A stretch of DNA of 64,000 nucleotides from Streptomyces tanashiensis. GTDB taxonomy: Bacteria > Actinomycetota > Actinomycetes > Streptomycetales > Streptomycetaceae. The position numbers were made by a program, and so were the translations under genes. This document shows positions 16,256 to 24,555 of this stretch, piece by piece. The notes beneath the pieces are model-generated. The model was not told the origin of the DNA. It made no database searches and was given only the letters and a program-made list of their open reading frames with translations. Within the stretch, counting starts at the first letter, position 1. Each line of letters starts with the position of its first letter. The stretch lies in the NCBI RefSeq assembly GCF_014648895.1, contig NZ_BMRZ01000005.1, positions 124,001 to 188,000 of the forward strand. Reading direction: 5' to 3'.

Positions 16256-17134
16256 GTGGAGCGACACGAGATCGAGGTCTTCCTGGCGCTGGCCGAGGAG
16301 CTGCACTTCCGGCGCACCTCGGAGCGGCTCGGCCTGGCCCAGGGGCGGGTCAGCCAGACCATCAAGAAGCTGGAACGCCGCATCGGCGTCCCGCTGTTCG
16401 AGCGCACCAGCCGGCGCGTGGCCCTCACCCCGACCGGGCGGCAGCTGCGCGAGGACCTGCTGCCCGTCCACCAGCAGCTGCTGCGTGCCGTCGACCGCGC
16501 GGTGGCCATGGGGCGGGGCATCACGGGCGTGCTGCGCGTCGGCTACTCCAGCCCGATGGTCGCGGAGGTGCTGCTGAAGGCGGCCGACGTCTTCCGCGAC
16601 CGCTACCCGGACTGCGCGGTCGAGGTCCAGGAGGTGCAGCTCTCCGACCCCTTCGGGCCGCTCAGGGGCGGCCGGCTCGACCTCCAGGTCACCGAGCACC
16701 CGGTGGACGAGCCCGACCTCACGCTGGGCCCGGTCGTGATCTCCGAGCCCCGGGTCCTGATGGTCCCGGCCGGGCACCGCTTCGCCCGCCGCGCGTCGGT
16801 GTCGCTGGAGGACCTGGCGGAGGCGACGCTCATCCCCGTGGCCGGAGACGTACCGCAGTACTGGCTCGACCACCACTACCCGCGCCGCACCCCCCGGGGC
16901 GTGCCCATCGCGCACGGCCAGGCCGCGACGTACTGGACGGAGATCATGAACCTCGTGGGCCTGGAGGGGGGCGTCTCCCCGGCCTGCAAGGACGCGGAGC
17001 GCTACTACGCCCGCCCGGACGTCGCCTGGGTCCCCTTCCGGGACGCCCCGACCGTCGACTACGGCTTCGTCTGGCCGACCACCACCGAGAACGCCCGCGT
17101 CCGCGCCTTCGTGGACACGGTCCGCGCGCTCTAG
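16256..17134 (+). CDS. LysR-family transcriptional regulator
   Basis: A 292-residue regulator. The N-terminal winged helix reads MERHEIEVFLALAEELHFRRTSERLGLAQGRVSQTIKKLERRIGVPLFER, followed by the linker helix and a periplasmic-binding-like effector domain (GVLRVGYSSPMVAEVLL to the C-terminus). The GTG at 16256 is chosen because the family motif starts there, a G-rich stretch lies about 9 nt before it, and the upstream ATG at 16232 falls inside the operator dyad. It likely controls the divergent OYE gene. Confidence 0.92.
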   Translation: MERHEIEVFLALAEELHFRRTSERLGLAQGRVSQTIKKLERRIGVPLFERTSRRVALTPTGRQLREDLLPVHQQLLRAVDRAVAMGRGITGVLRVGYSSPMVAEVLLKAADVFRDRYPDCAVEVQEVQLSDPFGPLRGGRLDLQVTEHPVDEPDLTLGPVVISEPRVLMVPAGHRFARRASVSLEDLAEATLIPVAGDVPQYWLDHHYPRRTPRGVPIAHGQAATYWTEIMNLVGLEGGVSPACKDAERYYARPDVAWVPFRDAPTVDYGFVWPTTTENARVRAFVDTVRAL

Positions 17135-17267
17135 ACGGCGACGGCCCGGGATCCCCCCGCGGGCGCTCCTCCGGTCCTGACCGGGACGTCGCCCACCGCA
17201 GGTGGCCCAGTCGGACCGCAGGGAATTGGCCTGTGTGGAGGGTCAACTGCGCACTACGGTAGGCGTA

Positions 17268-18047
17268 ATGACGACAAGATCTCCTGCGACCGACCGGTCC
17301 GCGTCCGTGACCCTGGCCGAGGCGCCGACGCGTCAGGCCCGTAACTCCGCCGCCCTCTGGACCGCGACCGGGCGATCCCGGGGGCACGAGGTCGTCCGGC
17401 GCCGCGGATTCGTCGCGGTCGACGGCGACGAGCGTGCCGGCACGCGGATCCTGATCCAGGAACCCGACCTCGACCCGGGCGAACTGGCCGAGTTGAGCGA
17501 GCTGGTCCGCCGGGCCGCGGGCCCGGTGAACGCCGAGGACCCGTTCGGCTCGACCGACCTCAGCCACCTGTCCATGCGCCACTGGCAGATGCCGGTCATG
17601 CTGCGCCCGCCGGGGCCCGTCGACGCACCGGCGCTGGACGTGATCAAGGTGCGGCGGCCGGAGGACCTCCGGGCGGCCGAGCGGATCGTGATCGAGGGCT
17701 TCGAGCTGACCGGGTTCCAGCCCTACCGCCCCGGCGAGCTGTTCCCGACGACGCTGATCGAGCAGCCGGGCGTGGACGTGTTCGTCGCCCTGGCCGACGG
17801 CGTGGCCGCGGGGGCCTGCGTCAGCGTCGTGGACGACGGCGTCGGCAGCCACTACTGGGTCGGTACGTCCCCGGCCTTCCGGTCGCGTGGCGTGGGGCGG
17901 GCCGTCATGCTCGGCTCCCTCGCCCCCCTGGCGGACCTGCCGGTCACCCTCACCGCATCGAAGCTGGGCAGGCCGCTGTACGAGTCCCTGGGCTACACCG
18001 TCGCGGCGCCCTCCACCTGGTGGGCCTCCACTCCCGCGACACCGTAG
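17268..18047 (+). CDS. GNAT-family N-acetyltransferase
   Basis: A 259-residue protein. The N-terminal about 120 residues are not clearly assignable and may be a degenerate second GNAT domain. The C-terminal half contains IVIEGFELTGFQPY, FVALADGVAAGACVSVV and the acetyl-CoA-binding loop SPAFRSRGVGRAVMLGSL, ending with YESLGYTVAAPSTWW. It transfers an acetyl group from acetyl-CoA to an unknown acceptor. It is the last gene before the first att-like repeat of the island. Confidence 0.85.
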   Translation: MTTRSPATDRSASVTLAEAPTRQARNSAALWTATGRSRGHEVVRRRGFVAVDGDERAGTRILIQEPDLDPGELAELSELVRRAAGPVNAEDPFGSTDLSHLSMRHWQMPVMLRPPGPVDAPALDVIKVRRPEDLRAAERIVIEGFELTGFQPYRPGELFPTTLIEQPGVDVFVALADGVAAGACVSVVDDGVGSHYWVGTSPAFRSRGVGRAVMLGSLAPLADLPVTLTASKLGRPLYESLGYTVAAPSTWWASTPATP

Positions 18048-18066
18048 CGACCGGCCCCAAGCCCCG

Positions 18067-18130
18067 GACACCGACGAAGCCCCAGGTCACCGACCTGGGG
18101 CTTCGTTCACGTGGGAGAAGCGGAGCCAGG
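18067..18130. repeat. Decayed att copy 1 (left edge of tRNA-Gly island)
   Basis: The hairpin CGAAGCCCCAGGTC / GACCTGGGGCTTCG (18073-18106) is the same as the one that follows the tRNA-Gly gene at 37.6 kb. It is followed by a weakly matching remainder (GAAGCGGAGCCAGGG) of the tRNA 3' end. It may also terminate the GNAT gene. I interpret it as the oldest, left-most attachment-site remnant. By itself the tRNA part would not be convincing; the series of better copies to the right supports it. Confidence 0.55.
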
Positions 18131-18301
18131 GCCGCTCGTTCGCCTCACGCTGGGCCGTTCGGCGGGGCTCGCGACGCGTGTTCGCCGGGCAGGGGTGCGC
18201 CGCGCTCCGTCCGCCCGGGTGGACCTGAGGCGCGCCCGGGAGGTGCTGTCGGGGACCGGGTAGCCAGCAGTGTCGTCGTCCCCGATCAAGAGGAGCATCA
18301 G

Positions 18302-19096
18302 ATGCGGCACAACCGGATCACCACCCTGGCAGCAGCGGGCATCTTCCTTTCCCTGGCCGTTCCCGCCGCCTCGGCAGGAGACGCCGGCGGGCGCGCGGCA
18401 CCCGCGGTCTCCCGGGCGGAGGGCCCGTCCGTGACCCTGGCGGCGGGTGAGGCGCGTGAACTGCCGAGGGTGATCTGCCCGAGCGGTCAGACGTCCACCG
18501 GTGGCGGAGTCCGGCTCACCCCCGACAACGGGGTGTTCATCCGCGAGTCGAGCCCGGGCGGGACCGGGTGGGACGTCCGCGTCCACAACCTGAGCGATGG
18601 GCCGCGCACGGTGACCCCCCTGGTGGTGTGCACCTCGGATCCGACCATCACCCATCAGGTCGGGAACCTCGTCAGCGGCGACACGGCGATCAGCGGCGCG
18701 GGCTGTCCGCAGGGTCAGGTCACGGCCGGCGGCGGCGCCGCCGCGGAGCACCGCAACTTCCTCAGCCTGGGTGAGCCGTCCGTCGCCTTCTGGAACGCGC
18801 GGGCCAAGAACACGGGCTTCGTCCGGTCCGGGGTGATCGCCTTCGTCCGGTGCTCCGACCGGCCGCACTCCCTCGCCGGAACCAGCACCCTCACGCCCGT
18901 GCCGGCCAGCCAGACCCGATCGGCCCATGCCGAGTGCCCGGCCGGCCAGGTACCGACCGCAGGAGGGGGGTTCGGGCATCCGAATGTCCTCCACAACGCG
19001 TCCTTCCCCACCGCGACCGGCTGGACGATCCGCGCCACGAACACCGACAGCGTCCAGCGTTCGCTGGGCGCCACGGTGGTGTGCACCAGCCCGTGA
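18302..19096 (+). CDS. Secreted protein with three CPxGQ repeats
   Basis: A 264-residue protein with a signal peptide (MRHNRITTLAAAGIFLSLAVPAASA). The mature part is three imperfect repeats of about 70 residues, each opening with a CP-x-GQ-x3-4-GGG motif (CPSGQTSTGGG, CPQGQVTAGGG, CPAGQVPTAGGG), containing W-x(V/A/I)-R, and closing with VVCTS or FVRCSD. The two cysteines of each repeat could pair. GAGGAG precedes the ATG. The family is not recognised. It is the only intact gene of island module A. Confidence 0.8.
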   Translation: MRHNRITTLAAAGIFLSLAVPAASAGDAGGRAAPAVSRAEGPSVTLAAGEARELPRVICPSGQTSTGGGVRLTPDNGVFIRESSPGGTGWDVRVHNLSDGPRTVTPLVVCTSDPTITHQVGNLVSGDTAISGAGCPQGQVTAGGGAAAEHRNFLSLGEPSVAFWNARAKNTGFVRSGVIAFVRCSDRPHSLAGTSTLTPVPASQTRSAHAECPAGQVPTAGGGFGHPNVLHNASFPTATGWTIRATNTDSVQRSLGATVVCTSP

Positions 19097-19159
19097 CACC
19101 CGCCGCGGCCGGCGAGCCCGGGCCGGGCCGGTTGGTTCGGATCGCTTCCGCCGCCCGAG

Positions 19160-19189
19160 GTGACCGCTGTTCACCGCCGCACGGGCACG
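19160..19189. repeat. Orphan copy of the island-module end motif
   Basis: GTGACCGCTGTTCACCG followed by GGGCACG, the same pair of motifs found about 130-170 nt inside three other att copies (20.70, 22.39 and 31.63 kb). Here no att copy lies at the expected distance to the left, which suggests a lost junction near 19.1 kb. Confidence 0.5.
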
Positions 19190-19216
19190 TTGCTGTCTCC
19201 GGTCGCTCGGGCACCG

Positions 19217-19391
19217 TCAGGTGTCCGAGCGACGGCCGAGGATCTCGCGGGCGGGCAGGCCGGCCTGGAAGCGGGACCGGGCGTCCAGGGCGGTCATGAG
19301 GGCGGCGACCCGGCGGCGGTAGGTGCGCAGGGACACGCCCAGCCGGCGGGACGCCGCCTCGTCCGTATGACCGGTCGCCAGGGCCCGCAAC
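19217..19391 (-). pseudogene. LuxR-type regulator, C-terminal fragment
   Basis: Read leftward, about 57 codons encode [39 protein letters not shown] and a stop: a LuxR-family helix-turn-helix. No start and no N-terminal domain are present. The frame is interrupted to the right by the aldo/keto reductase fragment on the other strand. It is a gene remnant. Confidence 0.7.
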
Positions 19392-19534
19392 TCGCCTGGA
19401 CGATGGCCAGGTCACCGGTGGTCCTCCCGATCCCCGGCACCTCCTCGGTCGCCCACGTGGAGGAGAACACCGCGGCAGCCGACCTGCTCCTCACCCCGGA
19501 GGACCTTGCGGCCCTGGACGCGCTGCCGACCTGA
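19392..19534 (+). pseudogene. Aldo/keto reductase, C-terminal fragment
   Basis: About 46 codons encode [40 protein letters not shown] and a stop, the NADPH-binding end (PIPGTSSxxHxEEN) of aldo/keto reductases. The catalytic barrel is absent. It is joined head-on to the LuxR fragment and ends 17 nt before att copy 2. Confidence 0.75.
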
Positions 19535-19547
19535 GCCGCGGTCATGG

Positions 19548-19610
19548 AAACGACGAAGCCCCAGGTCGCTGACCTGGGGGCTTCGTTCAAGAGCGGATGG
19601 CGGGACAGGG
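19548..19610. repeat. Decayed att copy 2
   Basis: The tRNA-terminator hairpin (CGAAGCCCCAGGTC, then GACCTGGGGGCTTCG with one extra G) is followed by AGAGCGGATGGCGGGA, recognisably the acceptor and T-stem end of tRNA-Gly with substitutions; beyond that the match is lost. It separates island modules A and B. Confidence 0.75.
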
Positions 19611-19637
19611 GCCCCGATGCGGGGTGTCGCAAGCTCC

Positions 19638-20453
19638 TCAGGACTCGTGCCGCCGCCGCAGCGCGTCGGCGAGGGTCAGGAAGACGGGCAGGTTGGGGAA
19701 GCCGGGAGCCGCGAGCGTCATCCACGGCTTGCGGTCGCCGTGACGGCGGATCTCTACACGGCCCTGCTGCGCATCGACCCGTTCCACCTCCCGCCAGCCG
19801 ATGCGGCGGCTGCCCTGCCCGATGCCGGAGATGTCGATGTCGACCACGCCGAAGTCGATGCGTTCACCGGCTTCCAGCCGGGCGGCGTCCCGCGGCACCC
19901 GTGCGCGGCTGAACGCGTCGCCGAGGCCCTCGGCGAACGGGACCATCCCGCTGAACTCGTCCCCCACCACGATCGCGGCGCCCTGCTCGGACGTGATGGT
20001 CAGCCGGTGCGTCGTGGCGCTGGTGACCCCGTTGGTCACCTTGACGTCCTGCCGGGTGACAGAGGCGATCTCGTCCCAGGTGTAGGCCTGTGTCTCCCCG
20101 CGGTCGATGTGCCAGAGGGCGCCGTGCTCGTACCAGCCCACCCAGACCTGGGGCGGTCGGGGGCGGAACAGCCAGGCGAAGAGGAAGTACCCGACGAACC
20201 CCAGCGGGATCGCCGCGAGAACGAGCAGCGGAAGCGAGTAGTACCAGGCGCCCTGCTCCCGCTGGTCCTCGATCGCGTACGAGAGGGCCAGCCACCCCAG
20301 GAACACTCCGAGCGCGCCCACGGGCAGCACACCACCCCACGGGAAGCGCTTCGGCTCGTTCTGCACCAGCCCCTTGCGGGCCCCCAGTCCGTGCTCCTGC
20401 GCTGCGGCACGTAACGCGTACGGGACCCGTGCGGCACTACGCTCCGACGACAC
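19638..20453 (-). CDS. Two-helix membrane protein, DUF6585-like
   Basis: A 271-residue protein with two adjacent transmembrane helices (VLPVGALGVFLGWLALSYAI and SLPLLVLAAIPLGFVGYFLF), then a cytosolic region that looks like two PH-like beta-rich repeats (VGWYEHGALWHIDRGETQAYTWDEIASV and IGWREVERVDAQQGRVEI). It resembles proteins grouped as DUF6585; the function is unknown. The GTG at 20453 is preferred because GGGGGAGG lies 5 nt before it. It is the only gene of island module B. Confidence 0.75.
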   Translation of the reverse strand: MSSERSAARVPYALRAAAQEHGLGARKGLVQNEPKRFPWGGVLPVGALGVFLGWLALSYAIEDQREQGAWYYSLPLLVLAAIPLGFVGYFLFAWLFRPRPPQVWVGWYEHGALWHIDRGETQAYTWDEIASVTRQDVKVTNGVTSATTHRLTITSEQGAAIVVGDEFSGMVPFAEGLGDAFSRARVPRDAARLEAGERIDFGVVDIDISGIGQGSRRIGWREVERVDAQQGRVEIRRHGDRKPWMTLAAPGFPNLPVFLTLADALRRRHES

Positions 20454-20527
20454 CCAAGCCTCCCCCACCCGGAAACCAGGGCCACATTATGGAGGTCCGG
20501 CGTTCGCGTCCGGTAGAGCCGGTCGGG

Positions 20528-20611
20528 ACAACGACGAAGCCCCAGGTCGCCGACCTGGGGCTTCGTGGAAGAGCGGCTGGACGGGAATCGAACCCGCGCT
20601 ATAAGCGGGAA
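20528..20611. repeat. att copy 3 (partial tRNA-Gly plus terminator)
   Basis: Complete terminator hairpin followed by the 3' half of tRNA-Gly up to the anticodon loop: GACGGGAATCGAACCCGCGC is intact (T arm), the acceptor stem carries changes, and 3 nt are lost near the anticodon. The sequence to the right, GGGAATCACCG, is shared with att copy 5, so both share the same element end. Boundary of modules B and C. Confidence 0.85.
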
Positions 20612-20641
20612 TCACCGCTGCTTTGGCCGTCCGTACGGCCT

Positions 20642-20741
20642 CTGACCTGCGAACTAGCCCCTTCGGCGGGCCTGCCGGGAGGCTCGGCTCGCACCCGTGG
20701 TGACCGCTGTTCACCGCCTTGGAGGGCACGGATGGGGCACG
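20642..20741. repeat. Shared module end with candidate arm sites (C)
   Basis: CTGACCTGCGAA (20642), GTGACCGCTGTTCACCG (20700) and GGGCACGGATGGGGCACG (20724-20741) follow att copy 3 in the same order and spacing as in modules D and E. They resemble the arm region beside an integrase attP site. Confidence 0.6.
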
Positions 20742-20910
20742 TACCGGCTCCCGCCCGGCGGCCCGGTGCGGCTGGACGGGTGTAGTTCGGCACCGGCCTC
20801 CGGCTCTGTGCGCGACGAGCGCCGCGTCGCCGGATTACATGGGCCTGCGCCCCGGCGCGGGGCGTGCCGGTGCCCTTCGCGGTCCCGGACCCGACGACTG
20901 GAAGAGCACC

Positions 20911-22185
20911 ATGGCAGAGCGCCACCCTCGCAACCGCACCGGCCGCGGCCCGCTACGTCGCGGGCTCGCCGCCGCCGTGCTCGCGGTCGGCATGCTGACG
21001 GCTTCGACGACACCCGGATACGGCACAGGCGAGGCCGCGCCGGTGCCCGGCCCCCAGTTCACGCCGCTGACGGCGGCGGTGATGACGGAACCGGCTCCGT
21101 TCATTGCCACGGACGGCAAGACGCACCTCTCGTACGAACTGCTCACCACGAACGCGCTGGCAAGCAGCGCACGGGTGCGGCTGGACCGTGTCGAGGTCCG
21201 GGACGCCCGCACACACCGGGTGGTGGGATCGCTGAGCGGGCAGGCGCTGGCCGATGCCGCCAACCCGGTGGGCGACCCCCTGCCGGGTGCGGACGGGTAC
21301 ACGCCGGCGCCGCCGGGGCCGACGCCGACCGTGATCCCGGGCTCCCAGCAGTGGGTCGTCTGGATCGACCTGGCCCTCGACCGCGGCCAGCGGGTGCCCA
21401 AGGTCCTTGAGCACCACCTCTCGGGCGCCGTCCTCACCGCCTCCGGCTCCGCCCCGTTCGAGGAGACGGTTCAGGTCACCCCGACCGACCGCACCGCGCC
21501 GATGAACCTGAACGCGCCGGTCCGCCCCGGCACCTGGTACTCCAGCGAGTCGTGCTGCGGCAACACCCACCACCGCCGCGGCCTCGGCCCGATCAACGGT
21601 CGCTTCTACGTACCGCAGCGCTTCGCGATCGACTGGTACCGGGTCGGCGAGCAGGGGCAGACCTGGGAAGGCGACCCCGCGCGGCTCACCAGCTACCTGA
21701 GCTACCGGCAGCCCGTCGTGGCGGCGGCCGGCGGCCGGGTGGTGGAGGTCCAGGACGGGATCCCCGACAACACGCCGCCCGTCACGCCGCCGGTCCCGCC
21801 CATCGAGGAGACCGTCGGCAACCACGTCACCGTGGAGGTCGCGCCCGGCCGCTACCTCCTCTACGCGCACCTGAAGCCCGGCTCGCTCAGGGTCCGGGAA
21901 GGCGACCACGTCGAACCCGGCCGGGTCCTCGGGCTGATCGGCAACAGCGGCAACTCGACCACGCCGCACCTGCACTTCCAGGTGATGACGACGCCCGAGT
22001 TCTTCCCGACCGACAGCCCCCCGTTCACCTTCCGGAAGTTCCGCGTCGTCGGACACGTCGAACCCCGGCTCTGGGACGACAACCTGGGCCTGCAGCCCAC
22101 CGGTGTCCTCCCGATCACGCCCTCGCCCTACGACGGACCGCACCGCGCGCGCTACCCGCTCGACCGCGAGGTGCTGGAGTTCTGA
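20911..22185 (+). CDS. Secreted M23-family metallopeptidase
   Basis: A 424-residue protein with a signal peptide (RRGLAAAVLAVGMLTASTTPGYG). The N-terminal half is beta-rich and unassigned. The C-terminal half is a LytM/M23 domain: RFAIDWYR (metal-binding region, around residue 239), VVAAAGGRVVEVQD, YLLYAHLKPGSLRVREGDHVEPGRVLGLIGNSGNST and the HLH motif in PHLHFQV (around 351). M23 enzymes cut peptidoglycan cross-bridges or other Gly-containing peptides. The conserved first His of the usual HxxxD motif is not obvious, so activity is uncertain. It is the only gene of island module C. Confidence 0.85.
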   Translation: MAERHPRNRTGRGPLRRGLAAAVLAVGMLTASTTPGYGTGEAAPVPGPQFTPLTAAVMTEPAPFIATDGKTHLSYELLTTNALASSARVRLDRVEVRDARTHRVVGSLSGQALADAANPVGDPLPGADGYTPAPPGPTPTVIPGSQQWVVWIDLALDRGQRVPKVLEHHLSGAVLTASGSAPFEETVQVTPTDRTAPMNLNAPVRPGTWYSSESCCGNTHHRRGLGPINGRFYVPQRFAIDWYRVGEQGQTWEGDPARLTSYLSYRQPVVAAAGGRVVEVQDGIPDNTPPVTPPVPPIEETVGNHVTVEVAPGRYLLYAHLKPGSLRVREGDHVEPGRVLGLIGNSGNSTTPHLHFQVMTTPEFFPTDSPPFTFRKFRVVGHVEPRLWDDNLGLQPTGVLPITPSPYDGPHRARYPLDREVLEF

Positions 22186-22217
22186 CCTCACCGGTACGCG
22201 ATACCTGAAGAGGCATG

Positions 22218-22303
22218 GACGACGACGAAGCCCCAGGTCGCTGACCTGGGGCTTCGTAGAAGAGCGGATGACGGGAATCGAACCCGCGCTATGAGCTTGG
22301 GAA
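22218..22303. repeat. att copy 4 (partial tRNA-Gly plus terminator)
   Basis: Terminator hairpin plus the 3' half of tRNA-Gly, matching the functional gene from the acceptor stem to the anticodon-loop sequence CTTGGGAA with one substitution (ATGAGC for ATAAGC). Boundary of modules C and D. Confidence 0.9.
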
Positions 22304-22788
22304 TCCCCCGGCGCTTGAGTGCGTGCGTTCCGCCTGACCTGCGAGAACGGTCAGCGGCGACCTCGCTTCGGCCGACTTGGCGAAGCCTCTGGTGACCGCT
22401 GTTTACCGCCCCTACTGGCGCGTTGTGGCACGGGCCTCCGTTCAGATCCACGGGAGCCGTGGCCTCTTCGGAGGGTGACTCCGGGCCTTCCGGCCTTCCG
22501 ACGTCGGCGCGCCCAGTCGCCGGTCTCGCCGATGACAACCATCAGGGCGGCGGACGCGGCGCTCGCCGCGAGGTCGGCCGGGTGGCCCGTCGCGTGTCCA
22601 GTGAGCCAGGCTGAGCGCGGCCCACCAGGCAGTGAGCGATGCGGCCTCAGGCGCCTGCGGCTGGTACGAGGTGTTGTGGCGGGCACGGGTCAGGAGTCAC
22701 ACCGTCCTGGCTGTGCGTGGGCTTGCCGCCCTGTTGCGGCGCGTTGCGGCCATCCTGCGTCTGTGGCGGCCCTGCTTCGGGGCTGCGT
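22304..22788. other. Non-coding stretch with module end motifs (D)
   Basis: After att copy 4 come CTGACCTGCGA (22333), GTGACCGCTGTTTACCG (22392) and a degenerate GGCACG motif (about 22417-22432), the same series as in modules C and E. The rest, to 22788, has no supported gene; the open frames there lack ribosome-binding sites and family similarity. Confidence 0.6.
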
Positions 22789-23427
22789 CTATGAGGTGCC
22801 GGAACGGCGCTGATCGCTTTCGTCGCGGAGGTGTGCGGTGCGCCGGGTGAGTGTGCCGACGCGCTCGGCCAGGTCGGGGCGCAGGGGGGCGAGGTGGGCG
22901 TGGGTGTGCGCGAGCGGCTCCAGGAGCAGGGCCGGGTCGCTGTCCGCGAGCGCCGCGGAGAGGTCTTCTCGCGCGTCTGCGGGCAGGGCGTCGAGGGCGG
23001 TGATCTGCCCGGCGAGCTGGCGCAGCTCGGCGGCGTTTCCTCGGGCCCAGGCCGTCACCGTGCGATCGGCGGCGCGGCGGTCGCGAGTCGTCTGGACGCG
23101 TTGCTCGCCGGTGGTCCCGGGGCTGCCCGGCCGTACCCGCAGGTAGCGGCGTTCGGCGGCCTGTCGGCTCGTGACGCCGAGCGGGTGGGCGAGTTCACCC
23201 CAGCTGGCACCCGCGTCCCGGGCGGCCTCGATGAATCCGGGCTCCCATGCGGCGAGCTGTTCGCGCAGTTCGCGCAGGAGGAGGAGTGCGGCGAGCGCTT
23301 CCTCCGGCGAGCTGTGCCGGGTTCTGTCGGGGGCGGTCGTGGACCGGGCCGCACGTACGGCTTCGTCGATCGCGGTCAGGGCCGCGAGGGCCGCATGGAA
23401 GGTGACCGGGTGGTCGGCTCCTGTCAC
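22789..23427 (-). CDS. HSP18-type transcriptional regulator
   Basis: A 212-residue protein, GTG start at 23427. Mostly helical: a central helix-turn-helix-like block (ARDAGASWGELAHPLGVTSRQAAERRYLRVRPG) sits between two Leu/Ala-rich helical regions. This layout matches the Streptomyces proteins annotated as HSP18 transcriptional regulators, normally divergent from an Hsp20 gene, as here (23561). It probably represses or senses stress for the neighbouring hsp20 promoter (inference from linkage). Confidence 0.75.
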   Translation of the reverse strand: MTGADHPVTFHAALAALTAIDEAVRAARSTTAPDRTRHSSPEEALAALLLLRELREQLAAWEPGFIEAARDAGASWGELAHPLGVTSRQAAERRYLRVRPGSPGTTGEQRVQTTRDRRAADRTVTAWARGNAAELRQLAGQITALDALPADAREDLSAALADSDPALLLEPLAHTHAHLAPLRPDLAERVGTLTRRTAHLRDESDQRRSGTS

Positions 23428-23487
23428 GGAATCACGCCCTCTTCAGTATGTCGTCCATGCGTTGACGTATGACTTGTCGTCGTTCCG

Positions 23488-23509
23488 TTGACATGTTACA
23501 ACGGTGTCA
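23488..23509 (+). promoter_or_regulatory. hsp20 promoter region with TGACA/TGTCA dyad
   Basis: TTGACA at 23488-23493 fits a -35 hexamer for hsp20. A short dyad, TGACA (23489-23493) and TGTCA (23505-23509), overlaps it and is a candidate operator for the divergent HSP18-type regulator. Confidence 0.45.
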
Positions 23510-23560
23510 GATGAAGCGCATTGGCAGTCACTGCCTGATTCCGACTGGAGGTGTTTCGCG

Positions 23561-23995
23561 ATGTTGATGCGCACCGACCCGTTCCGTGAGCTCGACCGCC
23601 TCACCCAGCAGATGCTGGGTACCACCGGGACCTGGTCACGACCTTCCGCCGTACCGATGGACGCCTACCGCGAGGGCGACGTCTACGTCATCGCCCTCGA
23701 CCTGCCCGGCGTCTCGCCGGACGCGATCGACATCGACGTCGAGCGGAACATGCTGACGGTCAAGGCCGAGCGCCGCCCCGTCACGAAGGCCGATGACGTC
23801 CAGATGGAGCTGTCCGAGCGGCCCCTCGGCGTCTTCTCCCGGCAGCTGATGCTGGCCGACACCCTCGACACCGAGAAGATCACGGCCGACTACGAGGCGG
23901 GCGTGCTCACGCTGCGCATCCCGATCGCAGAGCGTGCCAAGCCCCGCAAGATCACCATCGGCCGGGGCGACGGCCCGCGGCAGATCAGCGGCTGA
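23561..23995 (+). CDS. Small heat-shock protein, Hsp20 family
   Basis: A 144-residue alpha-crystallin-type chaperone. N-terminal MLMRTDPFRELDRLTQQMLG, alpha-crystallin domain (about residues 32-130) with PMDAYREGDVYVIALDLPGVSPDAIDIDVERNMLTVKAER, and the conserved A/G-x-L motif GVLTLRIPIAE. It binds unfolding proteins and prevents aggregation under heat stress. GGAGG lies 9 nt before the ATG at 23561. It is followed by two DUF2267 genes on the same strand. Confidence 0.95.
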   Translation: MLMRTDPFRELDRLTQQMLGTTGTWSRPSAVPMDAYREGDVYVIALDLPGVSPDAIDIDVERNMLTVKAERRPVTKADDVQMELSERPLGVFSRQLMLADTLDTEKITADYEAGVLTLRIPIAERAKPRKITIGRGDGPRQISG

Positions 23996-24095
23996 GCCGT
24001 AAGGAAAGCCGGGAGCGGAGGACGGAAGCCTTTCCCCCTCCTCCGCCCTCCGCTCCCCGTCATCCCGCATCCACGGATGCGAGAAGGGGGTCGTG

Positions 24096-24509
24096 ATGAG
24101 ACTGCGATGGCAGGCGTTCCTCGACGAGGTCCAGGAGCGCGGCGACTACAGCTCGCCCCAGGAGGCCGAACGCGCCGCACGCACCGTGCTGGCACTGCTC
24201 GGCGCCCATCTGGTCGGCGATGTGCGGGCCGCGCTCGCCGCCCGGCTGCCGGAGACCTTCGCCGTCGTGCTCCTCAACCCGCTCCAGGCCACCGAACCTC
24301 TCTCACCGGAACGTTTCGTACGCGCGACGGCCGCCTGGATCGAAGGAGCCACCGAGCGGACCGCCGCTTGGGACGTCAGCGCCGTCCTCAGCGTCGCCGC
24401 CGACGCTGCCGGCGAGGAACTGACCGCCCGGATACTCCTGCAGCTTCCACCCGGCTACGACCTCCTCTTCGGCCGGCCGCACCGCCCCCGGCCAGCCGAC
24501 ACCTGTTGA
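24096..24509 (+). CDS. DUF2267-family protein, first of two
   Basis: A 137-residue helical protein: ERAARTVLALLGAHLVGDVRAALAARLPETFAVVLLN and AAWDVSAVLSVAADAAGEELTARILLQLPPGYDLLFG match the DUF2267 pattern. The function is unknown, but such genes often sit beside Hsp20 or other stress genes in actinobacteria. The start is ATG 24096, with AAGGGGG 5 nt before; GTG at 24093 is possible. A second, diverged member follows 46 nt later. Confidence 0.85.
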   Translation: MRLRWQAFLDEVQERGDYSSPQEAERAARTVLALLGAHLVGDVRAALAARLPETFAVVLLNPLQATEPLSPERFVRATAAWIEGATERTAAWDVSAVLSVAADAAGEELTARILLQLPPGYDLLFGRPHRPRPADTC

Positions 24510-24555
24510 AACGTGTTCGCTCCGCCCGGCCGAAGCACCGGGCCCGAGGAGAACG

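Noticed and set aside
20572-20611. Additional functional tRNA-Gly genes at 20.6, 22.3 and 31.5 kb
   Set aside because: Only the 3' halves are present; the D arm and 5' acceptor strand are missing, so they cannot fold into a tRNA.
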